64,000 bases of DNA, taken from the NCBI RefSeq assembly GCF_003933745.1, contig NZ_RSEB01000003.1, positions 806,001 through 870,000 on the forward strand. Reading direction: 5' to 3'. Of this stretch, positions 43,824 through 52,564 are shown one piece after another. The position numbers were made by a program, and so were the translations under genes. A model generated the notes under the pieces. The model worked only from the letters and a program-made list of their open reading frames with translations. It was not told the origin of the DNA and did not search any database. Source of the stretch: Glycomyces terrestris (GTDB taxonomy: Bacteria; Actinomycetota; Actinomycetes; Mycobacteriales; Micromonosporaceae). The stretch's first letter is position 1. Every line of letters starts with the position of its first letter.

Positions 43824-44264
43824 TTAGTCGCCCGCGGCGCCGGGCTCGCGGCCCGCGCCCGGACCGGTGGCGAGCGCCCAGATGACGAACACGTCGACGG
43901 CGATGACAAGGGTCGCCCAGAGGGGGTACTGCGGCGCGAGGAAGAACTGGTTCATGGCCGACACCACCGCGACCAGCAGCCCCGCGTACCCGCCGCGGCG
44001 CAGCCGCTCGAGTCGCCGCGGCCGCACCGCCCCCAGTTGCAGGAACCCGATCCCGATGGCGGCCAAGCCGATCGCGAGGTTGACCCAGCCCCAGCCGGTG
44101 TTGTCGGCGCGGTACCAGTAGCCGCCGCCGGCGAACAGGTACGAGTCGCCGCTCGCCACCGCGTACCCGATGAACACCTGCCAGGCCCCGACGAGCAGCA
44201 GGAGGATCCCGGCGAGCGGGGAGCCGGTGCCCCGGCGGCGAGGATGCCAGTCCTCTTCGGTCAT
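43824..44264 (-). CDS. Four-helix membrane protein, DUF7144-like
   Basis: 146 residues from ATG 44264. Helices: GILLLLVGAWQVFIGYAVAS, WVNLAIGLAAIGIGFLQLGA, GLLVAVVSAMNQFFLAPQYP and TLVIAVDVFVIWALATG. The FLAPQYPLWATLVIAVDVFV ending is typical of a large actinobacterial membrane family. A GGYWYRADNTGWGWVN turn lies between helices 1 and 2. Function unknown. Confidence 0.7.
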   Translation of the reverse strand: MTEEDWHPRRRGTGSPLAGILLLLVGAWQVFIGYAVASGDSYLFAGGGYWYRADNTGWGWVNLAIGLAAIGIGFLQLGAVRPRRLERLRRGGYAGLLVAVVSAMNQFFLAPQYPLWATLVIAVDVFVIWALATGPGAGREPGAAGD

Positions 44265-44379
44265 GCGCGGTCCCCCCGGACGTGGACGGGCGCGGCCCGG
44301 CCGCACCCCTGCGCCCCCAGCCTAGGCGACGACGGTCCGCTACCGCGGCATCCACACTCGACGCCGGGCCCGCGCGCCT

Positions 44380-44973
44380 TCACGCGCCCCCGGGGGCCGC
44401 GACGCGCCGCAGCCAGTTGGCGAGGAGGGCGCTGCCGTCCTCGGTGAGGATCGACTCGGGGTGGAACTGGACGCCCTCGACGTCGACGCCGCGGTGCCGC
44501 AGCCCCATGACGGTCCCGTCGTCGCTGGTCGCGGTCACCCGCAGCGGGTCGCGGACGCTGTCGGGTTCGACGGCCAGCGAGTGGTACCTGGTGGCGGTGA
44601 ACGGGTTCGCGAGCCCGGCGAAGACGCCCGCGCCGTCGTGGCGGATCGGGGAGGTCTCGCCGTGCCGCAGTTCGGCGGCCCGCGAGACGACCGCGCCCCA
44701 GTGCTCGGCGATCACCTGGTGCCCCAGGCACACCCCGAGGATCGGGACCTCGCCCGCGAACCGGTCGAGGAGGTCGTGGCCGAGCTTGGCCTCGTCAGGC
44801 CGGCCGGGCCCGGGCGAGAGCAGCAGCCCGGCGGGCCGGAGCCGCTCGGCCTCGGCCACGTCGGTGCGGTCGGAGCGGCGCACGTCGACGCGGGCCCCGA
44901 GGGCCCGCAGGTAGGAGACGATGGTGTGGACGAACGAGTCGCGGAAGTCCACCACCAGGACGCCCCCGGTCAC
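44380..44973 (-). CDS. pabA: Glutamine amidotransferase of PabA/TrpG type
   Basis: 197 residues from GTG 44973. Class I glutaminase: nucleophile in ILGVCLGHQVIAEH, acid/base pair in VEGVQFHPESIL; the N-terminus VLVVDFRDSFVHTIVSYL is the family's D-N/F-x-DSF strand. Supplies ammonia for anthranilate or 4-amino-4-deoxychorismate synthesis. In actinobacteria this gene sits in the sortase-crgA neighbourhood, as here. Which chorismate partner it serves is not decided by sequence. Confidence 0.9.
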   Translation of the reverse strand: MTGGVLVVDFRDSFVHTIVSYLRALGARVDVRRSDRTDVAEAERLRPAGLLLSPGPGRPDEAKLGHDLLDRFAGEVPILGVCLGHQVIAEHWGAVVSRAAELRHGETSPIRHDGAGVFAGLANPFTATRYHSLAVEPDSVRDPLRVTATSDDGTVMGLRHRGVDVEGVQFHPESILTEDGSALLANWLRRVAAPGGA

Positions 44974-44989
44974 GGCGCGGCCCCGCGGG

Positions 44990-45280
44990 TCACCCCTCGT
45001 CCTCCGCGGTCGGAGACTCGGCGGTCTCCCACTGGTCGGGGTCGAACTGGGTGTCGTGGCAGTCGACGCCGGGCGTGCACGTCGGCGAGGCGCCGTCGCC
45101 CTCGGGCTGCTCGACGTTCACGCCGCCGGCAGGGTCGACGTTGCTCCACGGCATGTGCGGGCGCACCGCCGGGAACAGCACGAACCACAGCAGCGCGAAC
45201 GCGCCGGCGCCGAGCGCGAGCGAGCCGATGATCTTGCCGGGCAGGCCGAACGGGAGCTTGCTCCAGATCCACGAGTACAC
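44990..45280 (-). CDS. Single-helix membrane protein, sortase partner
   Basis: 96 residues from GTG 45280. A tryptophan-rich start (YSWIWSKLPFGLPGK) leads into one helix, GSLALGAGAFALLWFVLFPA, and a C-terminal extracytoplasmic tail with a Cys pair (CTPGVDC), rich in Asp/Glu. One base separates it from the sortase stop, and pabA starts 16 bases later, so the three are one operon. I recognise no family; the position suggests a sortase-associated or division-associated role. Confidence 0.7.
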   Translation of the reverse strand: MYSWIWSKLPFGLPGKIIGSLALGAGAFALLWFVLFPAVRPHMPWSNVDPAGGVNVEQPEGDGASPTCTPGVDCHDTQFDPDQWETAESPTAEDEG

Positions 45281-45281
45281 G

Positions 45282-46415
45282 TCAGGCCTCCGCGTCGATC
45301 GCCGCGGCCGGCAGGTCGCCGGCGGGGTCGCGTTCGATGGTCTCCACCAGCTGGCTGTACACGACGTACCGCTCGTAGTTGTCCCACAGGGGATGGCAGG
45401 TGAACAGCGTCAGCCAGTAGTCCTCGTCGCCGGGCTCGGCGCCGGGCTCGCCGGGGACGGGCGCGGTGATCTCGACCTGGGTCTCGTCGACGACGACGTG
45501 CTCCTGCACCTCGTACACGTAGAAGTAGTCCTTGGTCTCGATGACGACCTTGTCGCCGGGCTGGAGGTCGCGGATCTTCTGGAAGATCGCGGGCACGTTG
45601 TGGCCGGCGAGCGTGAAGTTGCCCTGCTCGCCCGGCATCGCGCCGTCCAGGTAGCGGCCGGGCGCGTACTCGATGTCGGCCGGCTCGGTGCCCTCGACGA
45701 GCGTCCACGACTCGGCCCGGATGTCCGGGGCCCACATGCGCGCGAACGCGTCGCCGAGCTCGGGGACCGGGTTGCCGTCGTCGCCCTCCTCCTCGGCCTC
45801 CCACATGGTGTCGAGGTCGGTGGAGAGGGTCTGCTGCTCGTTGTTGATCTCACCGGAGACGCCGAAGACCTCGTACCCCGCGTACAGGAGCACGACCGCG
45901 CCGAGCGTGATGAGCGCTTCCCCGAGGCCGCGCACGGTGGCGCGCACGCCGCCCTCGCCGCGGTGGCGCTTCACGGTGCGCTTCTTGCGGACCTCGCTCT
46001 CGGCGCCGGGCGGGGCCGGGACGTCGTCGGCGGGGATCACCGGGAGGATCGCGGTGCCGTCCGGCTCGGGCACGAGCGGGGCCTTGGCGAGCTTCGGGGG
46101 GCGCAGCGCGGTCGTGGCGTCGAAGTCGGGCTCGGCCGGCTCGGCGGGCGGCATGCCCGCGCCGTACGGGGCGGACCCGGGCACCTTCGCCGTGCCGTTC
46201 GGGACGCTCGCGCGGCCCGGACCCGGCGGGCGGGGCGGGCTCGGCTGCGTCGGCGGGCCGGCGGGGCCCTGCGGTGCGCGCGCCTGCGGGGGCGGTCCCG
46301 GGTGCGGCCGGCGGCCGGCGGCGGGAGCGCCCTGAGGACTGGAAGGCGGCCCCTGCGGCGGGTGCGGGCGAGCCGGCGGCTCGTCCGCAAAGGGGGACCA
46401 GTCCTGATCGCTCAC
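45282..46415 (-). CDS. srtE: Class E sortase
   Basis: 377 residues. A Pro/Gly-rich cytoplasmic N-terminus (~170 residues) precedes one membrane helix (ALITLGAVVLLYAGYEVFGV) and the extracytoplasmic sortase domain: GNFTLAGHNVPAIFQKIRDL with the catalytic His, YWLTLFTCHPLWDNYERYVV with the catalytic Cys and Arg. Class E sortases of actinobacteria anchor LAxTG-type proteins to the cell wall. Divergent from crgA with about 320 bases between, the usual layout near the replication origin. Confidence 0.9.
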   Translation of the reverse strand: MSDQDWSPFADEPPARPHPPQGPPSSPQGAPAAGRRPHPGPPPQARAPQGPAGPPTQPSPPRPPGPGRASVPNGTAKVPGSAPYGAGMPPAEPAEPDFDATTALRPPKLAKAPLVPEPDGTAILPVIPADDVPAPPGAESEVRKKRTVKRHRGEGGVRATVRGLGEALITLGAVVLLYAGYEVFGVSGEINNEQQTLSTDLDTMWEAEEEGDDGNPVPELGDAFARMWAPDIRAESWTLVEGTEPADIEYAPGRYLDGAMPGEQGNFTLAGHNVPAIFQKIRDLQPGDKVVIETKDYFYVYEVQEHVVVDETQVEITAPVPGEPGAEPGDEDYWLTLFTCHPLWDNYERYVVYSQLVETIERDPAGDLPAAAIDAEA

Positions 46416-46733
46416 CTGGAAATTCCCCTCGATCGTGCCCGTGTGCTGAACATGCGGGCGCTGTTGTAACCATAACGCGCGAGGCCATCCTAGGGTTGTC
46501 CCGCGAGGGCGAGTATCGCCCGAACGGGCAGCCCAGCGCCCCGGCCCGGAGCCCGGGCGGGACGGGGCCCGGAGCCGCGGCCCCGGATCGCCCGATACCC
46601 CTTACACGCCGTGGCGGCCCCGGATCATGCAGTCCGGCCCCGGTGTGTGAGCTACGCGATGCCGCGCGGACGGCGCGTCACCGGCGGACGGTACCCTGGG
46701 GGCCGGACATGTCCCTCAGTTGGAGAGTCGTCG

Positions 46734-46997
46734 ATGCCGAAGTCACGCATGCGCAAGAAGAAGGTCTACTCGAGCTCGGGCACCGGGAAGAGCACGACCT
46801 CGGGCGAGGCCTACGAGCCGAGCCCCACATGGGTCCCCGTCACCGCCGTCGCCCTCATCGTGATCGGCATCGGATGGCTCACGCTGTTCTACCTCTCCGG
46901 CATGGCGTACCCGGTGGCGGCCTGGGGCTACTGGAACCTCGCGGTCGGCTTCTCCTGCATGGTCGCGGCCCTGCTCGTCCTCTCGAAGTGGCGCTGA
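46734..46997 (+). CDS. crgA: Cell division protein CrgA
   Basis: 87 residues from ATG 46734, with TTGGAGAGTC upstream. Basic N-terminus MPKSRMRKKKVY and two helices (VPVTAVALIVIGIGWLTLFY, PVAAWGYWNLAVGFSCMVAA) are the CrgA pattern. CrgA coordinates septum formation with FtsZ and peptidoglycan enzymes in actinobacteria. In mycobacteria it is near ppiA and trpG; here ppiA-like and rhomboid genes lie 4 kb away and pabA is divergent. Confidence 0.93.
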   Translation: MPKSRMRKKKVYSSSGTGKSTTSGEAYEPSPTWVPVTAVALIVIGIGWLTLFYLSGMAYPVAAWGYWNLAVGFSCMVAALLVLSKWR

Positions 46998-47048
46998 CCC
47001 GCCCCTGAGCGCCCGCACGCGCCGCCCCGCGCGGCCGGAGCACGAGTC

Positions 47049-47081
47049 GGACCCCCGGCGCGCACGCGCCGCCAGGGGTCC
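47049..47081. terminator. Hairpin between crgA and the thiolase gene
   Basis: GGACCCC (47049-47055) and GGGGTCC (47075-47081) flank a second smaller GC palindrome, between two convergent genes. Confidence 0.55.
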
Positions 47082-47163
47082 CTCAAGGCGGATGCACCGG
47101 GACCGCTGCCGATCCGCCGGTCGACCCGGCCTCCGGTCCGCGCTCCCGGCACTCCGGACCGCC

Positions 47164-48333
47164 TTACAGCAGTTCGAACACGGTCGCGTTCGCCATGCCG
47201 CCGCCCTCGCACATCACCTGGAGGCCGCGCCGCAGCCCGGCCTCCCGCATGTGGTGGAGCATCGTCGCGGCCAGCCGCGCGCCCGAGGCGCCCAGCGGGT
47301 GCCCGAGGGCGATCGCGCCGCCGTTCGGGTTGAGCCGCTCCTCGTCCGCGCCGGTCTCGGCGAGCCACGCGAGCGGGATCGCCGAGAACGCCTCGTTCAC
47401 CTCGAACACGTCGATCTCGTCGAGGTCGAGTCCGGTGCGCCGCAGGATCTTCGCGGTCGCCGGGATCGGCCCGTCGAGCATGAGCACCGGGTCCGACCCG
47501 ACCGCGCACGCCGCCGCGATCCGCGCGATCGGCCGCGCCCCGAGCCGCCGCGCGTGCTCGTCGGTGGTGATGACCAGCGCGGCCGCCCCGTCCGAGATCT
47601 GCGACGACGACCCGGCCGTCACCGACCCGTCCGCGACGAACACCGGCTTGAGCCCGGCGAGTCGCTCCAGGCTCGTGTCCCGCCGGATGCCCTCGTCGAC
47701 CTCGACGAGGCCGTCCGGGGTCCGGACGGGGGCGATCTCGGCCGCGAACGCGCCCTTGTCGGTCGCCGCGGCCGCCTTCTCGTGGCTGGCGAGCGCGAAC
47801 GCGTCCATGGCCTCGCGCCCGATCCCGTACTTCGCGGCGACCCGCTCGGCCGCCACGCCCTGGTCGAACGGCATCGCCGCGGTCGTGTCGACCTGCGCCG
47901 CATAGCGTTCGCGCACCACCGGCCCGTACGGGACGCCGGCGTCGGCGCCGAGGCTCGACCCCATCGGGACGCGGCTCATCGACTCCACGCCTCCGGCGAC
48001 GACCACGTCGGCGTGCCCGGCGAGGACCGCCGCGGCCGCGAACGCGACCGCCTGCTGGCTCGAACCGCACTGCCGGTCGACGGTGGTCCCGGGGATCGCG
48101 TCGGGCCAGCCCGCGGCGAGCACCGCGTTCCGGGCGGCGTTCCAGGACTGCTCGCCGACCTGCGAGACGCAGCCGAGGACGACGTCGTCGACGGCGTCGG
48201 GCCCGAGCCCGGACCGCTCGAGGGCCGCGTTCATCGCGTGCGCGGCCAGGTCGACGGGGTGGACGCCGGCGAGCGCGCCGCGGCGCCGCCCGAGCGGCGT
48301 GCGGGCGGCGGCGAGGACGACGGCCTCAGGCAT
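47164..48333 (-). CDS. fadA: Acetyl-CoA acetyltransferase/thiolase
   Basis: 389 residues. Nucleophile in TTVDRQCGSSQQAVAFAA (Cys89), NPNGGAIALGHPLGASGARL with the His, and the C-terminal CEGGGMANATVF with the acid/base Cys. The pattern is of a thiolase of the AtoB/FadA type, about the usual 390 residues. Acts in acetoacetyl-CoA formation or fatty-acid beta-oxidation; which one is not clear. Start overlaps the end of the PEBP gene by 8 bases, so both share an operon. Confidence 0.9.
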   Translation of the reverse strand: MPEAVVLAAARTPLGRRRGALAGVHPVDLAAHAMNAALERSGLGPDAVDDVVLGCVSQVGEQSWNAARNAVLAAGWPDAIPGTTVDRQCGSSQQAVAFAAAAVLAGHADVVVAGGVESMSRVPMGSSLGADAGVPYGPVVRERYAAQVDTTAAMPFDQGVAAERVAAKYGIGREAMDAFALASHEKAAAATDKGAFAAEIAPVRTPDGLVEVDEGIRRDTSLERLAGLKPVFVADGSVTAGSSSQISDGAAALVITTDEHARRLGARPIARIAAACAVGSDPVLMLDGPIPATAKILRRTGLDLDEIDVFEVNEAFSAIPLAWLAETGADEERLNPNGGAIALGHPLGASGARLAATMLHHMREAGLRRGLQVMCEGGGMANATVFELL

Positions 48334-48844
48334 TGCGGTACACCGGGGCGATGACGGCGCGGGCGATCGCGTTGAACGTCAAGTGGAACGCCCCGATCGC
48401 CATCGACGACGCCGGGTCGACCGCGACCTGGTCCTTCAAGGCGTGCACGGCGAACAGGTACCGGTGCTCGGGGTCGCCGGGCGGCGGCGCGGCGCCGGCG
48501 TAGCCGACCCCGCCGGAGTCGTTGCGCAGCTGGATCGTGCCGAGCGGCGGCGCGGCGGACGCGCCCGTCGCCAGTTCCGTGACCGACGCGTCCAGGCCCA
48601 GCAGCATCCAGTGCCACCAGCCCGAACCGGTCGGCGCGTCCGGGTCGAAGCAGGTCACCGCGAACGCGGCGGTCTCCGCGGGGAACCCGGACCACGCCAG
48701 GTGCGGGGACACGTCCTGCCCGGCGACCTGCGCGGCCGGGAGGGTCTCGCCGTCGGCGACGTCGTCCGAGACGACCGTGAACGACGGGAGCGGGGGAAGG
48801 AAATCGTAGGGCCAGGGGGCCCGCTTGCGGTCGAGCGACGTCAT
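48326..48844 (-). CDS. YbhB/YbcL-type PEBP-family protein
   Basis: 172 residues. The phosphatidylethanolamine-binding-protein fold shows SPHLAWSGFPAETAAFAVTC (DPDAPTGSGWWHWMLLGLDA is the ligand-pocket strand) and YAGAAPPPGDPEHRYLFAVH, all typical of bacterial YbhB proteins. No signal peptide. First gene of an operon with the thiolase. The ligand is unknown. Confidence 0.9.
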   Translation of the reverse strand: MTSLDRKRAPWPYDFLPPLPSFTVVSDDVADGETLPAAQVAGQDVSPHLAWSGFPAETAAFAVTCFDPDAPTGSGWWHWMLLGLDASVTELATGASAAPPLGTIQLRNDSGGVGYAGAAPPPGDPEHRYLFAVHALKDQVAVDPASSMAIGAFHLTFNAIARAVIAPVYRNA

Positions 48845-49088
48845 TCGTCCTCCTCCTACCCCGGCCCGCGCGGGGAGCGGCGGGCCGCAGGTGCTGTGCT
48901 GTCTCAGCCTTCCCCTGCACCGTATCGCGCGCGGCGCGCCCGGCGGCGCGGACCGCGCCGCCGCCCGCCCCTGCCGCGCCCTGCCCGGCCCTGACCGGCA
49001 CTCCCTCCCGGTGCCGCCGGGTGGGACGCGCCGCGACCGGGGCCAATGCCGCTCGACGTCCGCCCCGCGGGCCGCTTACGCTGGTGGC

Positions 49089-50183
49089 ATGCCGAACACC
49101 GACGTCATCTCTTTCTCCCGGGGCGCCCCGTCGCTCGACATCGTCGACACCGAGGGCCTCAAGGCCGCGGCCGTGGCCGCCCTCGACGCCGACCCGGCCG
49201 GGACCACCGGCTACGGCACGTCCGTGGGCTACCCCGCGCTGCGCGAGTGGATCGCCGCGAAGCACGGCGTGAACCCCGAGAACGTGCTGGTCACCAACGG
49301 CTCGATGCAGGCCGACGCGTTCCTGTTCGACGCGCTCGTGCGGCCCGACTCGCCGGTGATCGTCGAACGGCCCACCTACGACCGGACGCTCCTGGGCCTG
49401 CGCGAGCGCCGCGGCCGGCTGCACCCGGTGCGCCTCCACGCCGACGGCATCGACGTCGACGAGCTCGAAGCCCTGCTCAAGGGCGGCGTGCGGCCCACGC
49501 TCGCGCACATCATCCCGAACTTCCAGAACCCCGCGGGCGTCACGCTCTCGGGCGAGAAGCGCACCCGCCTGCTCCAGCTCGCCGGCGAGTACGACTTCAC
49601 GATCTTCGAGGACGACCCGTACCTCGACATCCGCTTCCGCGGCGAGCAGTTCCCGACCATGCTCGAGCAGGACACCGAGGGCCGCGTCGTGTACGCGTCC
49701 TCGTTCTCCAAGACCGTCTGCCCGGGCCTGCGCACCGGCTACCTGGTCGGCCCCGCCGACCTGATCGCCCGCATCGCGGCCGCGGCCACCAACACGTACA
49801 TCGCGCCGAACATGTTCGCGCAGGCCACGATCTACCAGTTCGCGGCCTCGGGCGCGCTGGACCGCTCGATCGCGACCGTGAAGGCCGCCTTGGAGGAGCG
49901 CGTCGACCAGCTCGCCGCGTCCCTGCGCGCGCACCTGCCGAACGCCGAGTTCGTCGTCCCCGACGGCGGCTACTTCCTGTGGGTCGACCTCGGCGCGGGC
50001 GTCGACTGCGCGAAGGTCGCCGCCGCGGCCGCCGACGAGGGCGTCCAGGTCGTCAAGGGCACCGACTTCGTGCTCGAGGGCGGCGAGTCCTGCCTGCGCC
50101 TGGCGTACTCCGCGGTGAAGGCCGACCGGATCGACGAGGGCGTGCGCCGCCTCGCGAAGGCCGTGGAGTCCGCCCGCGCCTAG
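49089..50183 (+). CDS. PLP-dependent aminotransferase (class I/II, 2-aminoadipate type)
   Basis: 364 residues from ATG 49089; the frame is open further upstream but without protein character. The fold-type-I pattern is clear: GYGTSVGYPALREWIAAKHG, VTNGSMQADAFLFDALVRPD, PNFQNPAGVTLSGEKR, and the PLP lysine in YASSFSKTVCPGLRTGYLVG. It resembles the aminotransferase half of MocR proteins, alone as in LysN-type enzymes. No HTH domain is present. The substrate is not certain; 2-aminoadipate or aromatic amino acids are possible. Confidence 0.88.
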   Translation: MPNTDVISFSRGAPSLDIVDTEGLKAAAVAALDADPAGTTGYGTSVGYPALREWIAAKHGVNPENVLVTNGSMQADAFLFDALVRPDSPVIVERPTYDRTLLGLRERRGRLHPVRLHADGIDVDELEALLKGGVRPTLAHIIPNFQNPAGVTLSGEKRTRLLQLAGEYDFTIFEDDPYLDIRFRGEQFPTMLEQDTEGRVVYASSFSKTVCPGLRTGYLVGPADLIARIAAAATNTYIAPNMFAQATIYQFAASGALDRSIATVKAALEERVDQLAASLRAHLPNAEFVVPDGGYFLWVDLGAGVDCAKVAAAAADEGVQVVKGTDFVLEGGESCLRLAYSAVKADRIDEGVRRLAKAVESARA

Positions 50184-50585
50184 CCGCCGCACGTTCCGTG
50201 ACGATCATCTGACGTTCCGTCGAGAGTGGATGGCGGTTATACGCCATGGCGCATAACCGCCACCGCACCGCTCTTCCCAGAACGCGAGGCGGGAGCCACA
50301 ATCGGTTGCGTGGCCGCGGCCCTGCCGCGGCGGTAGCCGTTATCCCGCCCCCTGACGCCGGATCGGTGGACTCGCCCACTCCCCCCCGAGGGCGAGGCAC
50401 CGGTCCGGCGTTGCCCTTTCCCAGGCGTCTTTCCCCTGGAACGGGTGCGGGGACCCGTGCCCGCACGGATCCCCGATCACCCGGCCGCCGGTCCCGCCCG
50501 GCGGCTGTGGCGCCACCGGCCGGCGTCCGGCCGGATTCTTCACTTGTGCTCCTTCGCCGGAGCGGCGTCCCCCCGGATCGCCGCG
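50184..50585. other. Intergenic region with a 32-bp near-perfect palindrome
   Basis: No gene is supported. A palindrome occupies 50231-50262 (listed separately). Smaller GC palindromes occur further right (GTGCGGG and CCCGCAC arms, 50447-50468). The remainder is GC-rich without coding signal. Confidence 0.55.
50231..50262. promoter_or_regulatory. 32-bp near-perfect palindrome
   Basis: Outer arms TGGCGGTTAT and ATAACCGCCA and an inner CGCCATGGCG are exact; only one base pair (50241/50252) fails to match. Located 48 bases after the aminotransferase stop, so it may be its terminator; without a loop it would act as a protein-binding site at DNA level. Confidence 0.5.
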
Positions 50586-50948
50586 CTAGCGGCTGACGCT
50601 GTCGACCAGCTCCTCCTGGAGCGCGCGATCGTCGAGCTCGGTGTCGTCGAGCAGTTCGTCGGCGAGGAGCTGCTCGCCGATCGACTCACTGCGCTGCCGG
50701 TACCACAGGTAGGCGACGGCCCCGCCGATCGCCAGTCCCGCGCCGATCGCGCCCGCGACCCACGGCCACTTCGGGGCCGGGGGCTTGCGGAGCCCTACCT
50801 TCGCGAGGACGACGTTGACCCGCGGCGCCGCGGCCTCCTTCGTACCCCGCGCCGCCGCGACCCCCGCGTCCTTGAACGAGGTCACACCGTGCTTGAAATG
50901 GTCCACTGCCTCCCGGGCGGGAGTCGTGGAACGTCGGCTGAAGCCCAT
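50586..50948 (-). CDS. Small membrane-anchored protein
   Basis: 120 residues from ATG 50948, with GAGGAGG 9 bases upstream. A basic N-terminal half (FSRRSTTPAREAVDHFKHGV) precedes one helix, WVAGAIGAGLAIGGAVAYLW, and an acidic C-terminal tail (LADELLDDTELDDRALQEEL). Topology cannot be settled. Family not recognised. Divergent from the cyclophilin gene. Confidence 0.6.
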   Translation of the reverse strand: MGFSRRSTTPAREAVDHFKHGVTSFKDAGVAAARGTKEAAAPRVNVVLAKVGLRKPPAPKWPWVAGAIGAGLAIGGAVAYLWYRQRSESIGEQLLADELLDDTELDDRALQEELVDSVSR

Positions 50949-51064
50949 CGTGAATGCCTCCTCTAGGTGCCTGTACAACTCATCGTGCACCGGGCTGTGA
51001 CACCCGTCGAGGGAAACGGGGGAGAAAGTTGGACGAACCTCGGCCGTCTGGCACCATGGACGCC

Positions 51065-51577
51065 ATGACCAAGGCGACGCTGAAGACCAATGCCGGCGAC
51101 ATCATCATCGAGCTCCTCGACAACCACGCGCCCAAGACGGTGGCGAACTTCGTGGGCCTGGCCGAGGGCACCAAGGAGTACACCGACCCGGAGACCGGCC
51201 AGCCCGGCTCGGGACCGTACTACGACGGTGTGATCTTCCACCGGGTCATCGACGGCTTCATGATCCAGGGCGGCGACCCGACCGGCACCGGCCGCGGCGG
51301 CCCCGGCTACAAGTTCGCCGACGAGTTCCACCCCGACCTCCACTTCGGCGAGCCCTACCTCCTCGCGATGGCGAACGCCGGGCCCGGCACCAACGGCTCG
51401 CAGTTCTTCATCACGCTGGGCCCCACCCCGCACCTGAACTTCCGCCACACCATCTTCGGCAAGGTGACCGACGAGGACTCCAAGGCCGTCGTCGACCGGA
51501 TCGGCAAGACCCCGACCGGCCCGATGGACCGCCCCGTGAACGAGGTCGTCATCAACTCCGTCGTCATCGAGAAGTAA
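51065..51577 (+). CDS. ppiA: Cyclophilin-type peptidyl-prolyl isomerase
   Basis: 170 residues from ATG 51065 (an ATG 9 bases earlier is in frame). Cyclophilin core: TVANFVGLAEGTKEYTDPET, VIFHRVIDGFMIQGGDPTGT (catalytic FHRVI and GGDP), LAMANAGPGTNGSQFFITLG, and LNFRHTIFGKVT with H-TIFG. No signal peptide: cytoplasmic. Followed 10 bases later by the rhomboid gene in the same direction, probably one operon. Confidence 0.93.
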   Translation: MTKATLKTNAGDIIIELLDNHAPKTVANFVGLAEGTKEYTDPETGQPGSGPYYDGVIFHRVIDGFMIQGGDPTGTGRGGPGYKFADEFHPDLHFGEPYLLAMANAGPGTNGSQFFITLGPTPHLNFRHTIFGKVTDEDSKAVVDRIGKTPTGPMDRPVNEVVINSVVIEK

Positions 51578-51587
51578 CACCGCCTCG

Positions 51588-52526
51588 ATGAGCGAAGAGC
51601 AGTCTGCCCCGGTCTGCTATCGCCACCGGAACCGCCAGACGTACCTGCGCTGCGTGCGCTGCGACAAGCCGATCTGCGCCGACTGCCGGATCGACGCGCC
51701 CGTGGGCTTCCAATGCCCCGACTGCGTGGCCGAGGGCCGCCGGACGATGCGCAAGACGCGCTCATCGTTCGGCGGCGGCGCCCGCGCGGGCGCCGCGGGG
51801 ACCGTCACGAAGGTCCTCATCGGCGCGAACGTCGCCGTGTTCGTACTGGCGATCGTCTCAGAGCTCGTCGCGGGCGGCACCATCCAGGCCGTCACGGGCT
51901 CCGCGATGACGCCGCTGCACTGGCTCGGCGCCGAGATCGGGTTCCTCCCCGGGTACTCCACCGAGGTCACCGTGTCGGTCTTCGGCGCGTCGATCACCGC
52001 GCCGGTCGTGGCCGCGGGCGGGTACTTCCGCATGATCACGGCCATGTTCCTGCACTTCGGCGCCATCCACCTGCTGTTCAACATGGTGGTGCTGTGGATG
52101 CTCGGCCGCATCCTGGAGCGCGACCTGGGCCCCGCGCGGTTCCTCGCGGCCTACTTCCTCTCCGGCCTCGCCGGGTCGGTCGCGGTGTACCTGTTCTCCT
52201 ACGACTCGTTCACGGCCGGCGCCTCCGGCGCCGTCTACGGCCTGTTCGGGCTCCTCATCATGGTGAACCGCAAGCTCCGGCGCGACAACCAGGGTATCTA
52301 CGTGCTGCTCGGCCTCAACCTGGTGCTCACGATCTTCATGGGCTTCAGCCTCGCCGGCCACGTCGGCGGCCTCGTGGGCGGCCTGATCTGCGGCGCGATC
52401 CTCACGTTCGCGCCGCGCGAGCGGCGCCAGCTCCACTGGATCGGCTTCGCGGTCTTCCTGATCGCGCTTGCCGCGATCACGTTCTTCCAGACCGGCGCCC
52501 TCGACAACCGCTTCGACGTCGTCTAG
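51588..52526 (+). CDS. Rhomboid protease with N-terminal zinc finger
   Basis: 312 residues. N-terminal Cys/His cluster (CYRHRNRQTYLRCVRCDKPI, then CADC and CPDC) is a B-box-like zinc-binding motif found on actinobacterial rhomboids. Six to seven helices follow, with the intramembrane catalytic serine in TAGASGAVYGLFG (Ser213) and the partner His in SLAGHVGGL (His258). The oxyanion His region is FLHFGAIHLLFNM. Cleaves membrane proteins; the substrate is unknown. It is followed by a long tandem repeat. Confidence 0.92.
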   Translation: MSEEQSAPVCYRHRNRQTYLRCVRCDKPICADCRIDAPVGFQCPDCVAEGRRTMRKTRSSFGGGARAGAAGTVTKVLIGANVAVFVLAIVSELVAGGTIQAVTGSAMTPLHWLGAEIGFLPGYSTEVTVSVFGASITAPVVAAGGYFRMITAMFLHFGAIHLLFNMVVLWMLGRILERDLGPARFLAAYFLSGLAGSVAVYLFSYDSFTAGASGAVYGLFGLLIMVNRKLRRDNQGIYVLLGLNLVLTIFMGFSLAGHVGGLVGGLICGAILTFAPRERRQLHWIGFAVFLIALAAITFFQTGALDNRFDVV

Positions 52527-52564
52527 ACCCCGGGCCGCCGCCAGGCGGCCTGGGGTACCGTCCG

